Assembly (NCBI RefSeq): GCF_029968095.1
Contig: NZ_JASCIR010000002.1
Location: 434,001-498,000, forward strand
DNA from: Streptomyces solicavernae
GTDB lineage: Bacteria > Actinomycetota > Actinomycetes > Streptomycetales > Streptomycetaceae
Length of the DNA stretch: 64,000 nucleotides
Direction of reading: 5' to 3'
This document shows, one piece after another, positions 49,952 through 58,935 of this stretch (positions are counted from its first letter, which is position 1; each line of letters begins with the position of its first letter). A program made the translations under genes and the position numbers. Below the pieces are notes generated by a model that ran no database searches, had not been told where the DNA came from, and saw nothing but the letters and a program-made list of their open reading frames with translations.

Positions 49952-51130
49952 TCAGGGACATGGGGTGGACTCTTCCTGGTGCGATGAACCGGATGGGCTG
50001 AGGGCAACCGGAGGCGCTGAACAGGCCGGACGGGCCGAAGCGGCCGGGTCGACCGCGGACGCCTCCGTGCGCTCCACCGCCTGCAACCCGCCCACCAGCG
50101 CGATCGCCGCGATGTCCGAGCCCGAGCAGCCCCGGGACAGGTCGTGCAGCGGCGCCGCAAGGCCCTGCAGCAGGGGGCCGATGGCCGCGGCGCCGCCGGA
50201 CCACTGGGCGATCTTGTAGCCGATGTTGCCTGCCTCCAGGTTCGGGAAGACGAAGGTGTTGGCGCTGCCCGCGACGGGTGAGGCGGGCGCCTTGGAGTGG
50301 CCGATGGCGGGCACCGCCGCCGCGTCGTACTGCAGCTCGCCGTCGACGGCCAGTCCGGGCGCGGCGGCACGGACCAGCCGTACGGCCTCGCGTACCCGCT
50401 CGACGCGTGGATGCGAGGCGCTGCCGCGCGTGCTGAACGACAGGAAGGCGACCCGCGGGTCCTCCCCCGCCAGCGCGCGGTAGGTGGCGCCGGTGGCCTG
50501 GGCGATGTCGGCGAGCTGCGCGGGGTCCGGATCGACGACCACCGCGCAGTCCCCGTAACCGAGGGTGCGGCCGTCCGGACGGACCATCAGAAAGCTGCTG
50601 GAGAGGGTACGGATGCCGGGCGCCAGGCCCACCACGTACAGCCCGGCCCGCAGCACGTCCGCCGTGGGACGGGTGCTGCCCGCGACGCAGGCCCGCACGT
50701 CGCCGAGGCGCAGCGCCGTGGCGGCGAGGAACAGCGGGTCGGCGGCGAGTTCGCGGCGTTCGCCGGCCGAGAGTCGCGGGCGGGCGTCCAGGGCCGCGCC
50801 GAGGGTGTCCGCGTAGCGGGGGTCGGCCGCCATCCGGGCGGGGTCGAGGATGTCGAACAGGCCGGGGTCGTCCGGGAGTTGCAGCCCGATGTCGGCGGCG
50901 AGCGCCCGGATGCGGGCGGGGTCGCCGACCAGGACCGGGGTGACGGCGCCCTGGGCGGCGAGGCGGGCGGCGGCCCACAGCGCCCGCGCGTCGGTCCCGT
51001 CGGCGAGCGCGACGCGCGGCCGGTGGCCGCACCGGCGCAGCCGTGCGGCCCACGATTCGACCAGGTGGTGTACGGCGGGCCCCGCCTGTCCTGCGGGCGG
51101 CCGCGCCGGGGCGAGTGGATCAACGAGCAT
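49952..51130 (-). CDS. pta: phosphate acetyltransferase
   Basis: A 392-residue Pta of the short type (PTA/PTB domain, PF01515-like): ALADGTDARALWAAARLAAQ, ADVLRAGLYVVGLAPGIRTL, GYGDCAVVVDPDPAQLADIA, and GSANTFVFPNLEAGNIGYKI, the strongest signature. It converts acetyl phosphate and CoA to acetyl-CoA. ATG 51130 has GGAG upstream. Directly downstream of xsc on the same strand, it takes the acetyl phosphate made by sulfoacetaldehyde acetyltransferase, as in known taurine degraders. Confidence 0.93.
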   Translation of the reverse strand: MLVDPLAPARPPAGQAGPAVHHLVESWAARLRRCGHRPRVALADGTDARALWAAARLAAQGAVTPVLVGDPARIRALAADIGLQLPDDPGLFDILDPARMAADPRYADTLGAALDARPRLSAGERRELAADPLFLAATALRLGDVRACVAGSTRPTADVLRAGLYVVGLAPGIRTLSSSFLMVRPDGRTLGYGDCAVVVDPDPAQLADIAQATGATYRALAGEDPRVAFLSFSTRGSASHPRVERVREAVRLVRAAAPGLAVDGELQYDAAAVPAIGHSKAPASPVAGSANTFVFPNLEAGNIGYKIAQWSGGAAAIGPLLQGLAAPLHDLSRGCSGSDIAAIALVGGLQAVERTEASAVDPAASARPACSAPPVALSPSGSSHQEESTPCP

Positions 51131-51222
51131 GGTTCGGGGCTCCGTTGGGAGGAGGACGGCGGAACAGGGGGCGCCGGGGGAGGGGTACGCGAGTTGGTGA
51201 CGTCCCGCCCGGGACCGGCGTT

Positions 51223-51252
51223 GGCCGGACCAGGTCGGTGCCTGGTCCGGCC
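51223..51252 (-). terminator. hairpin between xsc and pta
   Basis: GGCCGGACCAGG (51223-51234) pairs perfectly with CCTGGTCCGGCC (51241-51252), 6-base loop. It may partly end xsc transcripts or stabilise their 3' ends. Confidence 0.65.
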
Positions 51253-51372
51253 GGTCCGGCGCCGGGTGTCCGAGGAGGGAACGCACGCGGCGCCGGGGCA
51301 CGCCCGCGGTACGGGACCCGCCGCACCGGTCAGGGCAGCCGGGCGGGCGGGTCGTGCTGCGGGCGGCCGATC

Positions 51373-51494
51373 GGGATGCCGGGCTGCCGAGGGATGCCGG
51401 GCTGCCGAGGGATATCGGGTTGCCGAGGGATATCGGGTTGCCGGGGATATCGGGCTGCCGGGGATACCGGGCCGCCGGAGATACCGGCGACCGG
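51373..51494 (-). repeat. seven 17-18-bp repeats after xsc
   Basis: Plus-strand units of the type GGGATRYCGGGYYGCCGA at 51373, 51391, 51409, 51427, 51444, 51461 and a degenerate one at 51478, ending exactly at the xsc stop codon. Neighbouring copies are the most alike, as expected from stepwise duplication. Together with the hairpin they fill most of the 364-base xsc-pta gap; nothing else is recognised there. Confidence 0.85.
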
Positions 51495-53303
51495 TCAGAC
51501 GTAGTCCTGGTACTTCTCCAGGAACCGGACCGGCTTGGACAGCGCGTCGCGGCGGAACGGGTCGCCCAGCTCGCGGGTGCACATGATCTCGATGACCGTC
51601 GTCCGGCCCTCGTTCATCTGGGCGTCGACGGCCTGGCGCAGCGCCGGGCCGACGTCGTCCAGCTTCTCCACGACGATGCCGTCGGCGCCCATGGCCTGGG
51701 CGATCCCGGCGAAGCTCTCGCTCTCCAACTCGCCCGCCACGAAGCGGCGGTTGTAGAAGTCGACCTGGTTCTTCTTCTCCGCGCCCCACTGCCGGTTGTG
51801 GAAGACCACGGCGGTGACGGGGATGTCGTGGCGTACGGCGGTCATGATCTCGCCCATGCTCATGCCCCAGGCTCCGTCACCGGCGTACGCGATGGCCGGG
51901 CGGTCCATGGCCGCGGCCTTGGCGCCGATGATGGTCGGCAGCGCGTAGCCGCAGTTGCCGAAGCTCATCGGGGCGAAGAAGGAACGGGGCTCCTCGAAGC
52001 GCAGGTAGCTGTTGGCCACGGAGTTGATGTTGCCGATGTCGGTGGAGACCATGACGCGCGGCGGCATGGCCTTCTCCAGCTCGCGCAGCACCTCGCGGGG
52101 GTGCAGCCAGTCGCCCTCCTCCCGCTCCTGCTCCGCGATCATGTCGAGGCTGAACGGGTCGGTCTCGTGGGTCCAGTCACTGAGCTCCTGCTCCCACGCG
52201 TCCTTCTCCGCCTGGGTCTTCGCGGCACGCTCCGCGCGGGTGGCGTCGCAGGCGAGGGACTTCTCGGCCAGCCGCTCGGTCAGGGCCGAGGCCGTGGCCT
52301 TGGCGTCGCCGCAGATGCCGACGGTGATCTTCTTGACCAGGCCGAGCATCTTGTGGTCGGCGTCTATCTGGATGATCTTCGCGTTCTTGGGCCAGTAGTC
52401 CATGCCGTGCTGCGGCAGCGTGCCGAACGGGCCGAGGCGCGAGCCCAGGGCGATGACCACGTCCGCCTGGGAGATCAGCTTCATCGCGGCCTTGGAGCCC
52501 TGGTAGCCGAGCGGGCCGCACCACTGCGGGTGGCTGGCCGGGAACGAGTCGTTGTGCAGGTAGCTGTTGACCACGGGGGCGCCGAGGCGTTCGGCGAGCG
52601 CCTTGCACTCCTCCACGGCGTCGGCCATGACCACGCCGCCGCCGGAGATGATCACCGGGAACTCGGCGGTGGCGAGCAGTTCGGCGGCGTCGTTCAGGCT
52701 CTGCTCGCCGCCGGGGCCGCGGTCGAGGCGGTTTGGCTGCGGGATCTCGGCCTCGATCTCGCCGTAGAAGTGGTCGCGCGGGATGTTGAGCTGGGTGGGG
52801 CCGATCTCGGACATGGCCCGGTCGAAGGCGCGGCCGGTGTACTCGGCCATCCGCTTCGGGTTGTTGACGTGCGCCTGGTACTTGGTGAACTCCTGGAACA
52901 TCGGCAGCTGGTTGGCCTCCTGGAAGCCGCCGAGGCCGGTACCCATGGTGCCCGCCTCCGGGGTCACCATGACGACCGGGCTGTGCGCCCAGTACGCGGC
53001 GGCGATCGCGGTGACGCAGTTGCTGATGCCGGGGCCGTTCTGGCCGATCACGACGCCGTGCCGGCCGCTCACCCGTGCGTAGCCGTCGGCCATGTGGCCG
53101 GCGCCCTGCTCGTGGACCACCGGGATCAGGCGGATGCCGGCCGGGGCGAAGATGTCCATGGCGTCCATGAACGCCGAGCCCATGATGCCGAACATGTCGG
53201 TGACCCCATTGGCCACCAGCGTCTCGACGAAGGCCTCCGAGGGGGTCATCTTCTGGACGCCGGTGACGACGGCACGGCTGGCGTCCGTCTGCTTCTCACT
53301 CAT
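51495..53303 (-). CDS. xsc: sulfoacetaldehyde acetyltransferase
   Basis: A 602-residue ThDP-dependent enzyme of the acetolactate-synthase fold. FGIMGSAFMDAMDIFAPAGI and IPVVHEQGAGHMADGYARV (activating Glu) lie in the Pyr domain, GPLGYQGSKAAMK in the middle domain, and GDGAWGMSMGEIMTAVRHDI (GDG at ~475) with a later Asn in the PP domain. The specific sequence FGIMGSAFMDAMDIF is characteristic of Xsc. The enzyme turns sulfoacetaldehyde and phosphate into acetyl phosphate and sulfite. The start is ATG 53303; pta follows. It is divergent from an IclR regulator across a spacer with a 14-bp dyad. Confidence 0.95.
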   Translation of the reverse strand: MSEKQTDASRAVVTGVQKMTPSEAFVETLVANGVTDMFGIMGSAFMDAMDIFAPAGIRLIPVVHEQGAGHMADGYARVSGRHGVVIGQNGPGISNCVTAIAAAYWAHSPVVMVTPEAGTMGTGLGGFQEANQLPMFQEFTKYQAHVNNPKRMAEYTGRAFDRAMSEIGPTQLNIPRDHFYGEIEAEIPQPNRLDRGPGGEQSLNDAAELLATAEFPVIISGGGVVMADAVEECKALAERLGAPVVNSYLHNDSFPASHPQWCGPLGYQGSKAAMKLISQADVVIALGSRLGPFGTLPQHGMDYWPKNAKIIQIDADHKMLGLVKKITVGICGDAKATASALTERLAEKSLACDATRAERAAKTQAEKDAWEQELSDWTHETDPFSLDMIAEQEREEGDWLHPREVLRELEKAMPPRVMVSTDIGNINSVANSYLRFEEPRSFFAPMSFGNCGYALPTIIGAKAAAMDRPAIAYAGDGAWGMSMGEIMTAVRHDIPVTAVVFHNRQWGAEKKNQVDFYNRRFVAGELESESFAGIAQAMGADGIVVEKLDDVGPALRQAVDAQMNEGRTTVIEIMCTRELGDPFRRDALSKPVRFLEKYQDYV

Positions 53304-53354
53304 GGTTCCACTCCTTCGACAGGCTCATCGGATGAAGAAATCGGTACGTGGCGT

Positions 53355-53368
53355 TCCTGAAATCAGGA
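53355..53368. promoter_or_regulatory. 14-bp dyad in the xsc-iclR spacer
   Basis: TCCTGAAATCAGGA, a perfect palindrome, in the 182-base spacer between divergent xsc and iclR. A second small dyad, TTCCGGAA, lies at 53443-53450. Candidate IclR operator (position only). Confidence 0.55.
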
Positions 53369-53485
53369 TCTGGCTGGACTGTAGGGTGCTTCACCGGGAG
53401 CGTCAACGAGTCATTCGAGAAAATGAGATCTGTTACGCTGAATTCCGGAACTTGAACCGTTGTGATCCCTACACGTGGGGGAGTC

Positions 53486-54283
53486 GTGGACCTGACTCGC
53501 GAGCCCGATCCGACCGCGCTGAACGGCGATACGCCGACGATGCGTCTGTTCTCGCTGCTCGAACTGATCGCGGCCAAGGACCAGTTGGTCTCGCTGCAGG
53601 GCCTGGTCGAGGAGACCGGCATGCCCAAGCCGACGCTGCACCGCATGCTCCAGCAGCTGGAGGCGGCCGGGCTCCTCATCCGGCAGGCGGACGGCCGCCA
53701 CTACGGCACCGGGACGCGGCTGCGCCGCCTCGCCGAAAACCTGCTCCTGAACGCCACCCACCACGGCGCCCGCCATGCCGTACTGCGCAACCTGGTCGAG
53801 GAGTTGGGGGAGAGCTGCAACATCACCACGCTCTCCGGCAACGAGGTGGTCTACCTCGACCGCGTCGAGACCCCGGAGCCGCTGCGCTTCTATCTGCGGC
53901 CGGGCTCGCGCGTGCCCGTCCACTGCTCCGCCAGCGGCAAGATGATCCTGTCCCAGATGAGCCCGGCCCAGCGCCGCAAGCTCCTGGCCCACGCCCCGCT
54001 CAAGCAGTACACGCCCACGACGGTGACCGAACTCGACGCGCTGGAGGAGGAGTTCAAGCGCGTCCGGCGCAACGGCTACGCCCTCGACGACGAGGAGTTC
54101 CTGCCCGGCCTGGTCTGCGTGGCCGTGCTCGTGCCCGGACGCGCCAACCTGTGCGTCGCCGTCCAGGCGCCCGTCATGCGCCTCACTCCCGACAAGGCGC
54201 TGCAACTGCTCCCCGCCCTGCAGCGGGCCGCCGAGGCGATCGCCCGCGTCGAGGCCGAGGGCACCCCCGCCGCCGACCGGTGA
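53486..54283 (+). CDS. IclR family transcriptional regulator
   Basis: A 265-residue IclR-type regulator. The winged helix (LFSLLELIAAKDQLVSLQGL, GMPKPTLHRMLQQLEAAGLL) precedes an IclR effector domain with YLDRVETPEPLRFYL, VPVHCSASGKMILSQM and GYALDDEEFLPGLVCVAV. The start is uncertain: GTG 53486 follows GGGGGAG closely, GTG 53462 is possible. Divergent from xsc and thus the likely local regulator of xsc-pta, possibly sensing a C2 sulfonate intermediate (inference). Confidence 0.87.
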   Translation: MDLTREPDPTALNGDTPTMRLFSLLELIAAKDQLVSLQGLVEETGMPKPTLHRMLQQLEAAGLLIRQADGRHYGTGTRLRRLAENLLLNATHHGARHAVLRNLVEELGESCNITTLSGNEVVYLDRVETPEPLRFYLRPGSRVPVHCSASGKMILSQMSPAQRRKLLAHAPLKQYTPTTVTELDALEEEFKRVRRNGYALDDEEFLPGLVCVAVLVPGRANLCVAVQAPVMRLTPDKALQLLPALQRAAEAIARVEAEGTPAADR

Positions 54284-54290
54284 CCACAGC

Positions 54291-54482
54291 CGTGACCACA
54301 CCTGTGGCCACACCTGTGGCGACCCCGCGACGACAGCCGTGACCACACCTGTGGCCACACCTGTGGCGACCCCGCGACGACAGCCGTGACCACACCTGTG
54401 GCCACACCTATGGCGACCCCGTAACCACACCTGTGGCCACCCCCCGACCACACCTGTGGCCACCCCCCGACCACACCTGTGG
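54291..54482. repeat. array of nine CCACACCTGTGG dyads
   Basis: Starts at 54296, 54308, 54343, 54355, 54390, 54402, 54425, 54448 and 54471. Eight copies are perfect; the copy at 54402 has CTATGG. The first six form three 47-bp units (two dyads back to back plus a GACCCCGCGACGACAGC-type spacer); the last three are spaced 23 bp. The array fills the 234-base gap between iclR and the MoxR ATPase gene, with no gene inside. Each CCACA/TGTGG site could bind a regulator dimer. Confidence 0.9.
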
Positions 54483-54517
54483 CCACCCGTGACCACACCC
54501 GACCCGAAGGGCCGCAC

Positions 54518-55525
54518 ATGGCACACCCGGTGACCCACCCGACCACCCCCGACCGGCCGGACCTGCGGCTCGCCGTCAAGGACGTCTTCGGCATCGACTC
54601 GCCGCTCGTCGTCCCCGCCTTCAGCGAGCGCACCGAGTACGTCCCCGAGACCGACGACGCCTACCGCTTCAACCCCGACGTGACCCTGGCCCTGCTCGCC
54701 GGGTTCCTGCGCGACCGGCGGGTGCTGGTGCAGGGCCTGCACGGCACCGGCAAGTCCACCCACGTCGAGCAGGTCGCCGCCCGGCTCAACTGGCCCTGCG
54801 TACGCGTCAACCTGGACGGTCACCTCGGCCGCCCCGACCTGATCGGCAAGGACGCGGTGGTGCTGCGGGAGGGCCGTCAGGTGACCGAGTTCCAGGAGGG
54901 CATCCTGCCCTGGGCGCTGCAACGGCCCGTGGCGCTGATCCTGGACGAGTACGACGCGGGCCGCCCCGACGTCATGTTCGTCCTCCAGCGCGTCCTGGAG
55001 CGCGACGGCAAGCTGACGCTCATGGACCAGAACAAGGTCATCAGCCCCCACCCGTACTTCCGGCTCTTCGCCACCGCCAACACGGTCGGGCTCGGCAACC
55101 TCAACGGCCTCTACCACGGGGCGCAGCGCCTCAACCACGCGCAGATCGACCGCTGGAACATCGTCACCTCGCTCGACTACCTGCCGGCCGAGGAGGAGGC
55201 GGCTATAGTGCGGGCGCGCGTCCCGTCGCTTGCCGACGAGCGGGGCGCGGAGCTGATCGCCTCGATGGTCGCGGTCGCCGCCCTGACCCGCACGGGCTTC
55301 CAGGCCGGTGACGTGTCGACGCTGATGTCGCCCCGTACGGTCATCACCTGGGCGGAGAACCTGGAGATCTTCGGCGACCTCGCGCTCGCGTTCCGGGTGT
55401 CGTTCCTCAACCGGTGCGACGAGGCCGAACGCGCCGTGGTCGCCGAGTACTTCCAGCGCTGCTTCGACCGCGAGCTCGACGTGTCGTACGCGCTCACCGC
55501 CGAGCCGGCCCAGAGCGCGCCGTGA
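54518..55525 (+). CDS. MoxR/CobS-like AAA+ ATPase
   Basis: A 335-residue AAA+ ATPase: Walker A VQGLHGTGKSTHVEQVAARL, CVRVNLDGHLGRPDLIGKDA, Walker B LILDEYDAGRPDVMFVLQRV, sensor 1 FATANTVGLG, and an arginine region after LNHAQIDRWN. It is closest to the CobS cobaltochelatase/MoxR group. ATG 54518 has GAAGGG before it. It overlaps a VWA-domain partner (GTGA). No CobN is present in the window, and the position among taurine genes suggests a remodelling chaperone for a local enzyme, as CbbQ/CbbO or NorQ/NorD act on theirs (inference). Confidence 0.88.
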   Translation: MAHPVTHPTTPDRPDLRLAVKDVFGIDSPLVVPAFSERTEYVPETDDAYRFNPDVTLALLAGFLRDRRVLVQGLHGTGKSTHVEQVAARLNWPCVRVNLDGHLGRPDLIGKDAVVLREGRQVTEFQEGILPWALQRPVALILDEYDAGRPDVMFVLQRVLERDGKLTLMDQNKVISPHPYFRLFATANTVGLGNLNGLYHGAQRLNHAQIDRWNIVTSLDYLPAEEEAAIVRARVPSLADERGAELIASMVAVAALTRTGFQAGDVSTLMSPRTVITWAENLEIFGDLALAFRVSFLNRCDEAERAVVAEYFQRCFDRELDVSYALTAEPAQSAP

Positions 55526-57297
55526 CCGACGCCCACGCCGGACCCCATGTCGACACCCATGTCGACACCCATGCCGACGCCCGCCGCAGGCAACGCGTCG
55601 AAGAGCTCTGCGCCGCAGCCGTACGGGCCCTCAGTGCCGACCCCGACCTACGGTTCCGCGGGCGCCGACTGCACCGCGGACGGCGCCCGCTGCCGCCGCA
55701 CGCCCCGCACCTGCACCCCGCCCCCGAGGACGACTTCGGCTCGTTCCGGGGCGCGGCCGACGGCATGGCCCTGCGGCTGACCCGGTCGGACGCCGGGCTG
55801 CACCGCCGGGAGCGCCCCGCCGAACCGGTGGCACGGCTGGTCTTCGAGATGCTGGAGCAGTTCCGCGTCGAGTCCCTGGCCCCGGCGGCGCTGCCCGGCA
55901 TCGCCCGCAACCTGCGCCACCGCCACGAGCAGTGGTCGCTCGCCTTCCACCGCTCGGGCCTCACCGAGACGGCACGCGGACTGCTGCTCTACACGGTCGC
56001 GCAGATCTGCCGGTCCCGGATCACCGCGCAACCCGTCCTCGCCGAGACCGAGGACCTGATCGAGGCCACGCGCGCCGCCCTCGGCGCCGAGATCGGGCAC
56101 GACCTCGCCGGGCTGCGCCGCCACCGGGACGACCAGGCCGCGTTCGCCGGCCACGCCCTGTCCCTCGCCCGGACCGTGGCCGCGCTGCTCACGTCCGCCG
56201 AAGGAGAGGGCGGCACCGGCGCCGGAGACGAGGACGCGCGCACGGACGACGACCCCGACGACCGGGCCGACGACCGGTCCCGCTTCACCCTCCTGACGGA
56301 CTTCGGCGACGACGAGCAGCCCGGCACCGCATCGCTCGGCCGAAGCCGCGTACTGGAGGACGCCACCGACGGCTACCGCGTCTTCACCACCGCCCACGAC
56401 CGGCAGCACCCCGCAGGCCGGCTGGTCCGGCCCGAGCTGCTCAGGGAGTACCGGGAACGGCTCGACCGGCGCATCGCCGCGCAGAGCGTGAACACCGGCC
56501 GACTGGCCCGCGAGCTGACGGCGCTGCTCGCCGACCCCGTACGCGACGGCTGGGACGGCGGGCAGGAGGAGGGCCAGGTCGACGGTCGGCTGCTCGCCCG
56601 GCTGATCAGCTCCCCGAGCGAGCGCCGCCTCTTCAGGACCGAACGCATCGCACCCGTTCCCGACGCCCTCGTGACGTTCCTCATCGACTGCTCGGGCTCC
56701 ATGAAGGAGCACGCCGAGCCGGTGGCCGTACTGGTCGACGTCTTCGCCCGCGCGCTCGAACAGGCGGGCGCGAGCTGCGAGATCCTCGGCTACACCACCG
56801 GCGCCTGGAACGGCGGCCGGGCCCGCCGCGCCTGGCTGCGCGCCGGGCGCCCCGCACACCCCGGCCGCCTCAACGAGCAGTGCCACCTCGTGTTCAAGGA
56901 CGCGGAGACACCGTGGCGCAGGGCCCGCCGGGACATCGCCGCGCTCCTCAAGGCCGACCTCTACCGCGAGGGCCTGGACGGCGAGGCGGTGGCCTGGGCC
57001 GCGCGGCGCGCGCAGGCCCGGCCCGAGCGGCGGCGGCTGCTCTTCGTCCTGTCCGACGGCAGCCCCATGGACACCGCCACCCACCTGGCCAACGACCGCC
57101 ACTACCTGGACCACCACCTCAAGGACGTGGTCGCGGGCCTTGAGCGGTCCGGCGAGGTCGAGGTCCACGGCCTCGGCGTGGGGCTCGACCTGAGCCCCTA
57201 CTACAGCCGCTGCCACGCCCTCGACCCGTCCCGGACCACCGCCAGGGAGATGATCCGGGAGACGGTCACACTGCTCGCGGGCCACCCGAGCCGCTAG
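55522..57297 (+). CDS. CobT-like VWA-domain protein
   Basis: A 591-residue partner of the MoxR ATPase. The N-terminal ~220 residues form a helical CobT-like domain (RLVFEMLEQFRVESLAPAAL). An acidic linker (DEDARTDDDPDDRADD) precedes a C-terminal von Willebrand factor A domain with the metal-ion site DCSGSMKEH and FVLSDGSPMD; LGYTTGAWNGG is characteristic of CobT. GTG 55522 overlaps the ATPase stop. It begins with a short DTHVDTHAD repeat. The pair would form a metal- or protein-remodelling machine; the target is unknown. Confidence 0.88.
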   Translation: MTDAHAGPHVDTHVDTHADARRRQRVEELCAAAVRALSADPDLRFRGRRLHRGRRPLPPHAPHLHPAPEDDFGSFRGAADGMALRLTRSDAGLHRRERPAEPVARLVFEMLEQFRVESLAPAALPGIARNLRHRHEQWSLAFHRSGLTETARGLLLYTVAQICRSRITAQPVLAETEDLIEATRAALGAEIGHDLAGLRRHRDDQAAFAGHALSLARTVAALLTSAEGEGGTGAGDEDARTDDDPDDRADDRSRFTLLTDFGDDEQPGTASLGRSRVLEDATDGYRVFTTAHDRQHPAGRLVRPELLREYRERLDRRIAAQSVNTGRLARELTALLADPVRDGWDGGQEEGQVDGRLLARLISSPSERRLFRTERIAPVPDALVTFLIDCSGSMKEHAEPVAVLVDVFARALEQAGASCEILGYTTGAWNGGRARRAWLRAGRPAHPGRLNEQCHLVFKDAETPWRRARRDIAALLKADLYREGLDGEAVAWAARRAQARPERRRLLFVLSDGSPMDTATHLANDRHYLDHHLKDVVAGLERSGEVEVHGLGVGLDLSPYYSRCHALDPSRTTAREMIRETVTLLAGHPSR

Positions 57298-57310
57298 AGA
57301 AAGCCCCCTT

Positions 57311-58771
57311 CTACGCGACCATCGCCCCGTCGACCAGCTCCCCCAGGATGCGGATGCCCGGGTCGATCACGGAGAGCGGGGGCGCCGCGAAGCCGATGCG
57401 GAAGTGGTTCAGGGGCGGGTTCTCCGACAGGAAGTAGATGTCGCCGCGCTCGATGAGCACCCCGCGCTTCTGCGCCAATTCCACGAGGCGGCGGCAGTCC
57501 AGCTCCGGCGGCCCCGACATCCACAGGCTCACCCCGCCCGGGGGAGGCGTCGTGCGCCACGGCAGGTGGGCGTTGACCGCCCGGCTCGCCGCCTCCCACT
57601 TGTGCATCAGCTGGCCCCGGTACCTGCGCACCGCCCGGTGGTACTCCCCGGACTCGATGAGCAGGGCCAGGGCGCGCTGGATGTGCCCGGACGGGTGCCG
57701 CACGGAGTAACGGCGCAGGTCGCGCAGCTCCCGGACGAGCTCCCGCGAGCCCACGAGGTACCCGATCCGCAGCCCCGGCGCGAGGAACTTCGAGAACGTG
57801 CCCAGATAGACGACCTGTTCGGTCTCGTCCAAGCCCTTCAGCGCGGGCGTCGGGCTGCCCTGATAGCGGAACTCGCTGTCGTAGTCGTCCTCCACGATCA
57901 CCGTCCCGCTCTCCCGGACGAGGGACAGCAGCTCCCGTCGGCGGCCGATGCTCAACGTCGCGTTCGTCGGATGCTGGTGACTGGGCGTCACATGCAGCAG
58001 GTCCACGCCCGCCAGGCTCTTCGCCGGCATCAGCCCCGCCTCGTTCGCCCTGATCGGCAGCAGCGAGGCCCCCGCCCGTACGAAGATGTGCCGGGCGTCC
58101 AGATAGCCGGGATCCTCGACCGCCACCACGGAGCCCCGGCCGAGCAGCGCCCGGCTCAGCAGGTCGAGCCCCTGCTGCGAGCCGACGGTGATCAGCACCT
58201 CCTCCGGCGACGCCTCCACCCCGCGGGCCGGCAGCAGGTGGTGGCAGACCATCTCGACCAGGAGCGGATCGTCGGCCGCGATGCCGTCCTGCAGGCTGTA
58301 CTGGACGTGCGGCTGGTACAGCGCCTTGTTGAGCGCCCGCGACCAGTCCCGCGCCGGGAACGCCCGCAGATCGACCTGACCTGCGAGGAACGGGTACGGA
58401 TAGCGGGCCCAGTCCGGCCGCTTCTCGATGTGCGGCAAGGTGTCCTCGGGGTGCCCGCGCAGCCGCGCCGCCCAGTCGAAGCGCTGGGTCGCGGGCCGCT
58501 TTTCGGCGGTGCAGTACGCGCGGATCTCACGGTTGACGAAGATCCCCTGGCGGACCCGGCTCTCGACGAAACCCTCGGCCACCAGCTCCTGGTAGGCGGC
58601 GTTGACGGTGTTCCGGGACAGGCCCAACTCGCGCGCCAGCTCCCGGGACGAGGGGAGCCTGCGGCTGGCGTCGATCGTCCCGACCGCGATGCCGTGCTCG
58701 ATGGCCTTGCGGATCTGGCGGTACAGCGGCTCGCTCGACTCCCGGTCGACCTCGATCAACGTGCGTGGCAT
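57311..58771 (-). CDS. tauR: MocR family regulator, probable TauR
   Basis: A 486-residue MocR regulator. The N-terminal GntR-type winged helix (LYRQIRKAIEHGIAVGTIDA, SSRELARELGLSRNTVNAAY) is joined to a fold-type I aminotransferase-like domain with ITVGSQQGLDLLSRALLGRG, VIVEDDYDSEFRY and the PLP-lysine LGTFSKFLAPGLRIGYLVGS. TauR of Rhodobacter is a MocR protein that activates tpa-ald-xsc with taurine and PLP. Here the gene is divergent from ald-tpa, so the same role is likely. ATG 58771. The spacer has direct repeats that fit MocR binding. Confidence 0.88.
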   Translation of the reverse strand: MPRTLIEVDRESSEPLYRQIRKAIEHGIAVGTIDASRRLPSSRELARELGLSRNTVNAAYQELVAEGFVESRVRQGIFVNREIRAYCTAEKRPATQRFDWAARLRGHPEDTLPHIEKRPDWARYPYPFLAGQVDLRAFPARDWSRALNKALYQPHVQYSLQDGIAADDPLLVEMVCHHLLPARGVEASPEEVLITVGSQQGLDLLSRALLGRGSVVAVEDPGYLDARHIFVRAGASLLPIRANEAGLMPAKSLAGVDLLHVTPSHQHPTNATLSIGRRRELLSLVRESGTVIVEDDYDSEFRYQGSPTPALKGLDETEQVVYLGTFSKFLAPGLRIGYLVGSRELVRELRDLRRYSVRHPSGHIQRALALLIESGEYHRAVRRYRGQLMHKWEAASRAVNAHLPWRTTPPPGGVSLWMSGPPELDCRRLVELAQKRGVLIERGDIYFLSENPPLNHFRIGFAAPPLSVIDPGIRILGELVDGAMVA

Positions 58772-58893
58772 GGGATGCCTCCTGAGCTCTCGCGGCCTGG
58801 GCCGGACGGGACGTGGGCGCGACCGGGTCCGCCCCTGGGCGCACCACCGGTGACCTCACCGGCCGTACGGGACGGGTGACCCAGCGGTCGCGC

Positions 58894-58935
58894 AACCGGC
58901 CGTAAAACCGGTCGTATACGGGACGTAATCGGTCG
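58894..58935. promoter_or_regulatory. direct repeats, candidate TauR/MocR site
   Basis: AACCGGCCGTA (58894-58904), AACCGGTCGTA (58906-58916) and a partial AATCGGTCG (58927-58935) in the 309-base spacer between tauR and ald. MocR proteins usually bind direct repeats. The rest of this spacer shows nothing further. Confidence 0.5.

Noticed and set aside
47449..50370. A 973-residue frame extending the YeiH-type exporter upstream
   Set aside because: The extension is antisense to the LysR gene and beyond; the exporter starts at 48675.
54291..54482. Possible CRISPR array
   Set aside because: Repeats are 12-bp dyads with repeated, near-identical spacers of 0-23 bp, and there are no cas genes. Not a CRISPR.
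54518..57297. Genuine cobaltochelatase (CobS/CobT) for cobalamin synthesis
   Set aside because: No cobN or other corrin genes nearby and the setting is taurine catabolism; kept as CobS/CobT-like only.
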